Assembly: GCA_965602635.1 (NCBI GenBank)
Contig: CBFCZU010000216.1
Location: forward strand, 1-7,327
DNA: 7,327 nt
Direction of reading: 5' to 3'
DNA from: CBFCZU01 sp965602635
Lineage (GTDB): Bacteria; Planctomycetota; Phycisphaerae; SM23-33
Shown in pieces: positions 6,201 to 7,327 of the stretch. The first letter of the stretch is position 1. Each line of letters starts with the position of its first letter. A program made the translations under genes and the position numbers. A model generated the notes under the pieces. That model was not told where the DNA came from. It was given only the letters and a program-made list of their open reading frames with translations, and did not search any database.

Positions 6201-6559
6201 TCACGAACGGCGACGCCCTCCAGTTCGCCCTCCTCACTCCCGAAGGTGTCCACTACAGCGCCGCGACAGCCTTGACCCCCGGCGGCGTGGCCTTCCAGCA
6301 GTTTGAGGGCAGAGGTGACGTCGTGGCGAAGAAGGCCGAGCGATTCGTAGGTCGGGACGCCAAGGCCAAACGCACCCGATACGGACTGCGGATTCCGCTG
6401 AGCGCCCTCGGCCTGAAGGGCGGCGCCAAGTTCGGCTTCAACATCGTCGTCTTCGACGATGACGATGGCAACAAGAACCTCTACTGGCTCCGGTTGGCTC
6501 CGGGCCTGACGCGACCCGTCAACACCAAGCTCTACCCGCGCTTTGTCCTGGCGAAGTAG
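3248..6559 (+). CDS. Secreted double-unit SUMF1-like protein with CBM9-like domain (gene 3)
   Basis: The product is 1103 aa. Residues 1-31 are a signal peptide with a probable cut after AWA. Unit A is a beta-rich domain (38-155) plus a SUMF1-like domain (about 170-443: EMVYVPEGPFVLG, GLRPMTELEYEKAMRGP, WRGVRTAP). Residues 444-478 are an Ala/Gly/Pro-rich linker. Unit B is a second beta-rich domain (479-590) plus a second SUMF1-like domain (about 607-882: EMAYVAEGPFYLGSG, GLRPMTELEFEKSIRG, WRAVRTAP). Residues about 916-1103 are CBM9-like, with YLGWDGEALCVGA, SDDRH and YPRFVLAK. Neither SUMF1-like domain has the FGE cysteine pair or a GN.WEW segment. Unit B has several extra cysteines (WYCD, PHCT, DCIA, LCTS, ITCH) that could form disulfides after export. 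Unit A resembles gene 4 while unit B plus the C-terminal domain resembles gene 2, so this looks like a fusion of two family members. A sugar or surface-binding role outside the cytoplasm is inferred; an enzymatic role cannot be excluded. Confidence 0.95.
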   Translation: MSRLGNGYSFTCPRAAAVACAVLLGASAAWAGWYDAAMTLRLRNATVTPRDAKTATISFDVTWERSWRHEVNHDAAWVFFKVKPAGATKWQHVRLAADRVLNPAGYGQAAGTPLDFIVPDGPDGFVGMFLRRAEFGQGTVKATKVTAVWDLTAATGVTKDVKAEVRACGVEMVYVPEGPFVLGWEGKQPNAFHMFIDRVRTDTPYRVTGPGAIPTGRAKGKLWALGAEPADGGEIPAEFPNGYTAMYYMKSHIKRGPYADFLNTLPPEQAAGFYRQRKTPVERKGTPPNHVYWSTEQDWGHHQEGLNWAQAAAYAAWAGLRPMTELEYEKAMRGPMEPGWAQGTPQSHKIGYPSYWGMYDSSEWMTWAEHPVTVANAKGRSFKGTHGRGTPELPADWPQADGVGSGTRGGWDYIHPSNRKGAADPAAPERRGWYVWRGVRTAPKEAAQAPVAGRGRSSGAEAPAAGEGGKAATSAATPTIENVKIAARDDKTALVTFDIAWENSWRHGSFHDAVWVFFRARINKKPDWRPVRLVADRAVNPAGFGQKDGTPLEFVVPDDRVGLFVRRAEDGNGDVKSRGVAVVWDVTATTGSATTGTRHTELRAFGIEMAYVAEGPFYLGSGDTALNRFHAYAADGTSTPAYRVTSAGAIRTGRQKGKLWATGIAPEDGGEIPASFPNGYGAFYCMKYPHFKQSLYAGFLNTIGAERAETHWYCDFQGVAIARSGQAPHCTYTATAPDRRCPWLSWADGAAVAAWAGLRPMTELEFEKSIRGLQNPVPKWDASPSFWGLLGINTGAIYERPIAAGSADGRKFAGSHGRGTPDLPPDWPADTDCIAYRGDYAFSMGYQRIGNLCTSGRIKSITCHSNRRNHPFAGWRAVRTAPAGTAAPVLRRFPAGTVLSVPHLSKVGLNRVPDGWGKPLATLDDPADVYPVQNRFAPNEHTRNIWRGPDDTSAKVYLGWDGEALCVGAVVSDDRHANNKSGREITNGDALQFALLTPEGVHYSAATALTPGGVAFQQFEGRGDVVAKKAERFVGRDAKAKRTRYGLRIPLSALGLKGGAKFGFNIVVFDDDDGNKNLYWLRLAPGLTRPVNTKLYPRFVLAK
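3300..3334 (+). repeat. Conserved signal-peptide segment, copy 1
   Basis: These 35 nt encode the hydrophobic core and part of the cleavage region of the gene 3 signal peptide. They match 6628-6662 of gene 4 at 34 of 35 positions; the single change turns CTG (Leu) into CCG (Pro). This is much closer than the following mature domains are to each other. Confidence 0.85.
3359..4576 (+). repeat. Duplicated unit, copy A in gene 3
   Basis: This 406-residue unit is most like the gene 4 copy in its first domain: both have PAG...W.HVRLAAD.VLNP.GYGQ and DG.DGF.G.FLR.A.FG. It lacks the AFYCM cysteine of the other copies (AMYYM here) and the WLSWADG segment (GLNWAQA here), and its last part is the shortest. 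Confidence 0.9.
4575..4681 (+). other. Fusion linker between units A and B of gene 3
   Basis: This encodes about 35 residues rich in Ala, Gly, Pro and Ser, joining the RTAP end of unit A to the TIENVKI start of unit B. It sits where separate genes would have a stop, spacer and signal peptide. Its first part (EAAQAPVAGRG) resembles the start of the gene 2 linker before the CBM9-like domain (DAAAVPVTGRLG). An SD-like AAGGAGGG lies at 4647-4654, 9 nt before an in-frame ACG at 4664. Confidence 0.6.
4682..5893 (+). repeat. Duplicated unit, copy B in gene 3
   Basis: This 404-residue unit is closest to the gene 2 copy in both domains. Shared details include ENSWRHGSFHDA, GTPLEFVVP, FYLGSG...LNRFH.Y, GRQKGKLWA.GIAP, ASFPNGY.AFYCMK.PH, WLSWADGAA and TSGRIK.IT. 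It lacks the extra PGGDDGF-type loop present in gene 2. Confidence 0.9.
5993..6556 (+). repeat. CBM9-like domain copy in gene 3
   Basis: This is paralogous to 2617-3228. Shared anchors are WGKP...L..PAD..PV.NRF, AKVYLGWDGEALC, DDRH.N, NGDALQ, TRY.L..PL.A.GLK.G..FG.N, and YPRFVLAK at the very C-terminus. The family assignment carries the same uncertainty as the gene 2 copy. Confidence 0.72.
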
Positions 6560-6583
6560 ACGAAAGGAATGGACCATGAGTCG
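6533..6583 (+). repeat. Duplicated cistron junction, copy 2 (end of gene 3 / start of gene 4)
   Basis: This is the partner of 3205-3255. The TAG stop, the 16-nt spacer length, the ATG and the next 5 nt are all kept, showing that the duplicated block included the end of one gene and the beginning of the next. Confidence 0.8.
6563..6568 (+). promoter_or_regulatory. Ribosome binding site for gene 4
   Basis: AAAGGA lies 7 nt before ATG 6576. It occupies the same place in the duplicated junction as the gene 3 site and differs from it by a few G-to-A-type changes. Confidence 0.7.
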
Positions 6584-7327
6584 ATCGGCTAACGGGTACG
6601 CATTGGCCTTTGCACGGGCCGTGGCGATCGCCTGCGCTGTGCTGCCGGGCGCGAGCGCGGCGCGCGCACACGTCCGGATCACGAACGTGGCCGTGGTGCA
6701 GCGCGACGCGAAGACCGCGACCATCCGCTTCGACATCTCCTGGCAGGGAGTCTCCTGGGAGCGCAAGTGTGCTTTCCGGAATGAGATCAGCCACACCGCG
6801 GCTTGGGTGTTTTTCAAGGCGCGGCCGGCGGGCCGAGCAGAGTGGCGGCATGTGAGGCTGGCCGCCGACAAGGTGCTGAATCCCACGGGCTACGGGCAGG
6901 ACAAGGGCACGCTGCTTGAGTTCGTCGTGCCGGACGGCAAGGACGGATTCACCGGCGTGTTCCTCCGTATGGCGCGATTCGGCGCACCGGGCCCGATGGA
7001 TGCGCGCGGGGTGACAGCAGTGTGGGACATGAGGAATGGGAATGGGGATGTTCCCACGGTGGATATCCGGGGATTCGGGGCCCTGATGGTGTACGTGGCC
7101 GAGGGACCGTTCTACCTGGGCTCCGGCGGACTGGAGCAGAACGGCTTCTACCGGTACACCGACGGAAGCCAGCAGGCGCTTCCGTTCCGCGTGACGAGCG
7201 CCGGCGCGATCCCGACCGGCCGCAAGAACGGCAGGCTCTGGGCAAGAGACTCCGGGCCCTTCATAGCGGCAAACGCCGCGCTGCCGGACGGCGGCGAGAT
7301 CCCGGCGGCTTTCCCAAACGGCTATGC
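6576..7327 (+). CDS. Secreted SUMF1-like family protein, 3'-truncated (gene 4)
   Basis: The frame is open from ATG 6576 to the window end, giving 250 complete codons. Residues 1-31 are a signal peptide almost copied from gene 3 (MSR..NGY at the start, IACAVLPGASAARA at the end, with a probable cut after ARA). The beta-rich domain runs from about 33 to 152 (VRITNVAVVQRDAKTA, SHTAAWVFFK, HVRLAADKVLNPTGYGQ, VTAVWDM). The SUMF1-like domain starts near residue 169 (LMVYVAEGPFYLGSGG), reaches GAIPTGRKNGRLWA and is cut at FPNGYA. Two small insertions set it apart: about six residues around SWQGVSWERKC in the beta-rich domain, and about ten residues (SGPFIAANAA region) before LPDGGEIP. Whether it carries a second unit or a CBM9-like domain cannot be seen. 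It starts 16 nt after gene 3 and is probably in the same transcript. Confidence 0.93.
   Translation, partial: MSRSANGYALAFARAVAIACAVLPGASAARAHVRITNVAVVQRDAKTATIRFDISWQGVSWERKCAFRNEISHTAAWVFFKARPAGRAEWRHVRLAADKVLNPTGYGQDKGTLLEFVVPDGKDGFTGVFLRMARFGAPGPMDARGVTAVWDMRNGNGDVPTVDIRGFGALMVYVAEGPFYLGSGGLEQNGFYRYTDGSQQALPFRVTSAGAIPTGRKNGRLWARDSGPFIAANAALPDGGEIPAAFPNGY
6628..6662 (+). repeat. Conserved signal-peptide segment, copy 2
   Basis: This is the partner of 3300-3334, with one mismatch in 35 nt. The Leu-to-Pro change falls at residue 24, near the end of the hydrophobic core. Confidence 0.85.
6672..7327 (+). repeat. Duplicated unit, partial copy in gene 4
   Basis: The first 218 residues of the common unit are present, covering the whole beta-rich domain and the beginning of the SUMF1-like domain. 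The beta-rich domain is closest to unit A of gene 3. Confidence 0.88.

Noticed and set aside
1..6559. Calling these genes formylglycine-generating enzymes (sulfatase modifying factors)
   Set aside because: The similarity is to the fold family only; the catalytic cysteine pair is missing and no sulfatase is adjacent.
4976..6886. 636-codon open frame on the minus strand
   Set aside because: It is an antisense shadow of gene 3 and the start of gene 4, crossing the real 3/4 junction, with no recognisable domain. The same reasoning applies to the minus-strand frame 3272-4780.

Overview
The window is a GC-rich, fully coding stretch of bacterial DNA. It holds four consecutive plus-strand genes, two of them cut by the window edges, separated by only 46, 16 and 16 nt. 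All four belong to one paralogous family of modular proteins; every visible N-terminus carries a Sec-type signal peptide. The common unit, about 405 residues, is a beta-rich N-terminal domain of about 120 residues (signature around SWRH...HDAAWVFFK) followed by a divergent SUMF1/formylglycine-generating-enzyme-like (FGE-sulfatase, C-type-lectin fold) domain. Two of the proteins end in a C-terminal domain resembling carbohydrate-binding module 9 (CBM9/DOMON-like).

Layout: (1) 1-1151, C-terminal part of a SUMF1-like protein with no CBM9, which runs in from the left; (2) 1198-3231, signal peptide + unit + CBM9-like domain; (3) 3248-6559, signal peptide + unit A + low-complexity linker + unit B + CBM9-like domain; (4) 6576-7327, signal peptide + unit, which runs off the right edge inside the SUMF1-like domain. 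No rRNA, tRNA, CRISPR array, transposase, promoter or terminator is recognisable. The short spacers and the Shine-Dalgarno sequences in front of genes 2-4 suggest one polycistronic transcript extending past both ends.

The most informative pattern is how the array seems to have been built. The stop-spacer-start junctions of genes 2/3 and 3/4 are still alignable at the nucleotide level, so whole cistrons were duplicated in tandem. In gene 3, unit A resembles gene 4 and unit B + CBM9 resembles gene 2, so gene 3 looks like an in-frame fusion of two neighbouring cistrons. The SUMF1-like domains lack the cysteine pair needed for formylglycine formation, and most lack the usual GN.WEW region. They also carry a hypervariable segment just before a conserved RTAP ending, so they are more likely exported binding or scaffold proteins than sulfatase-activating enzymes.

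The organism cannot be named. High GC, long secreted SUMF1 paralogues and CBM9-like domains would fit an uncultured Planctomycetota/Verrucomicrobiota/Lentisphaerota-type bacterium, but that is a guess from general knowledge. The molecular function (carbohydrate or surface binding outside the cytoplasm) is inference.
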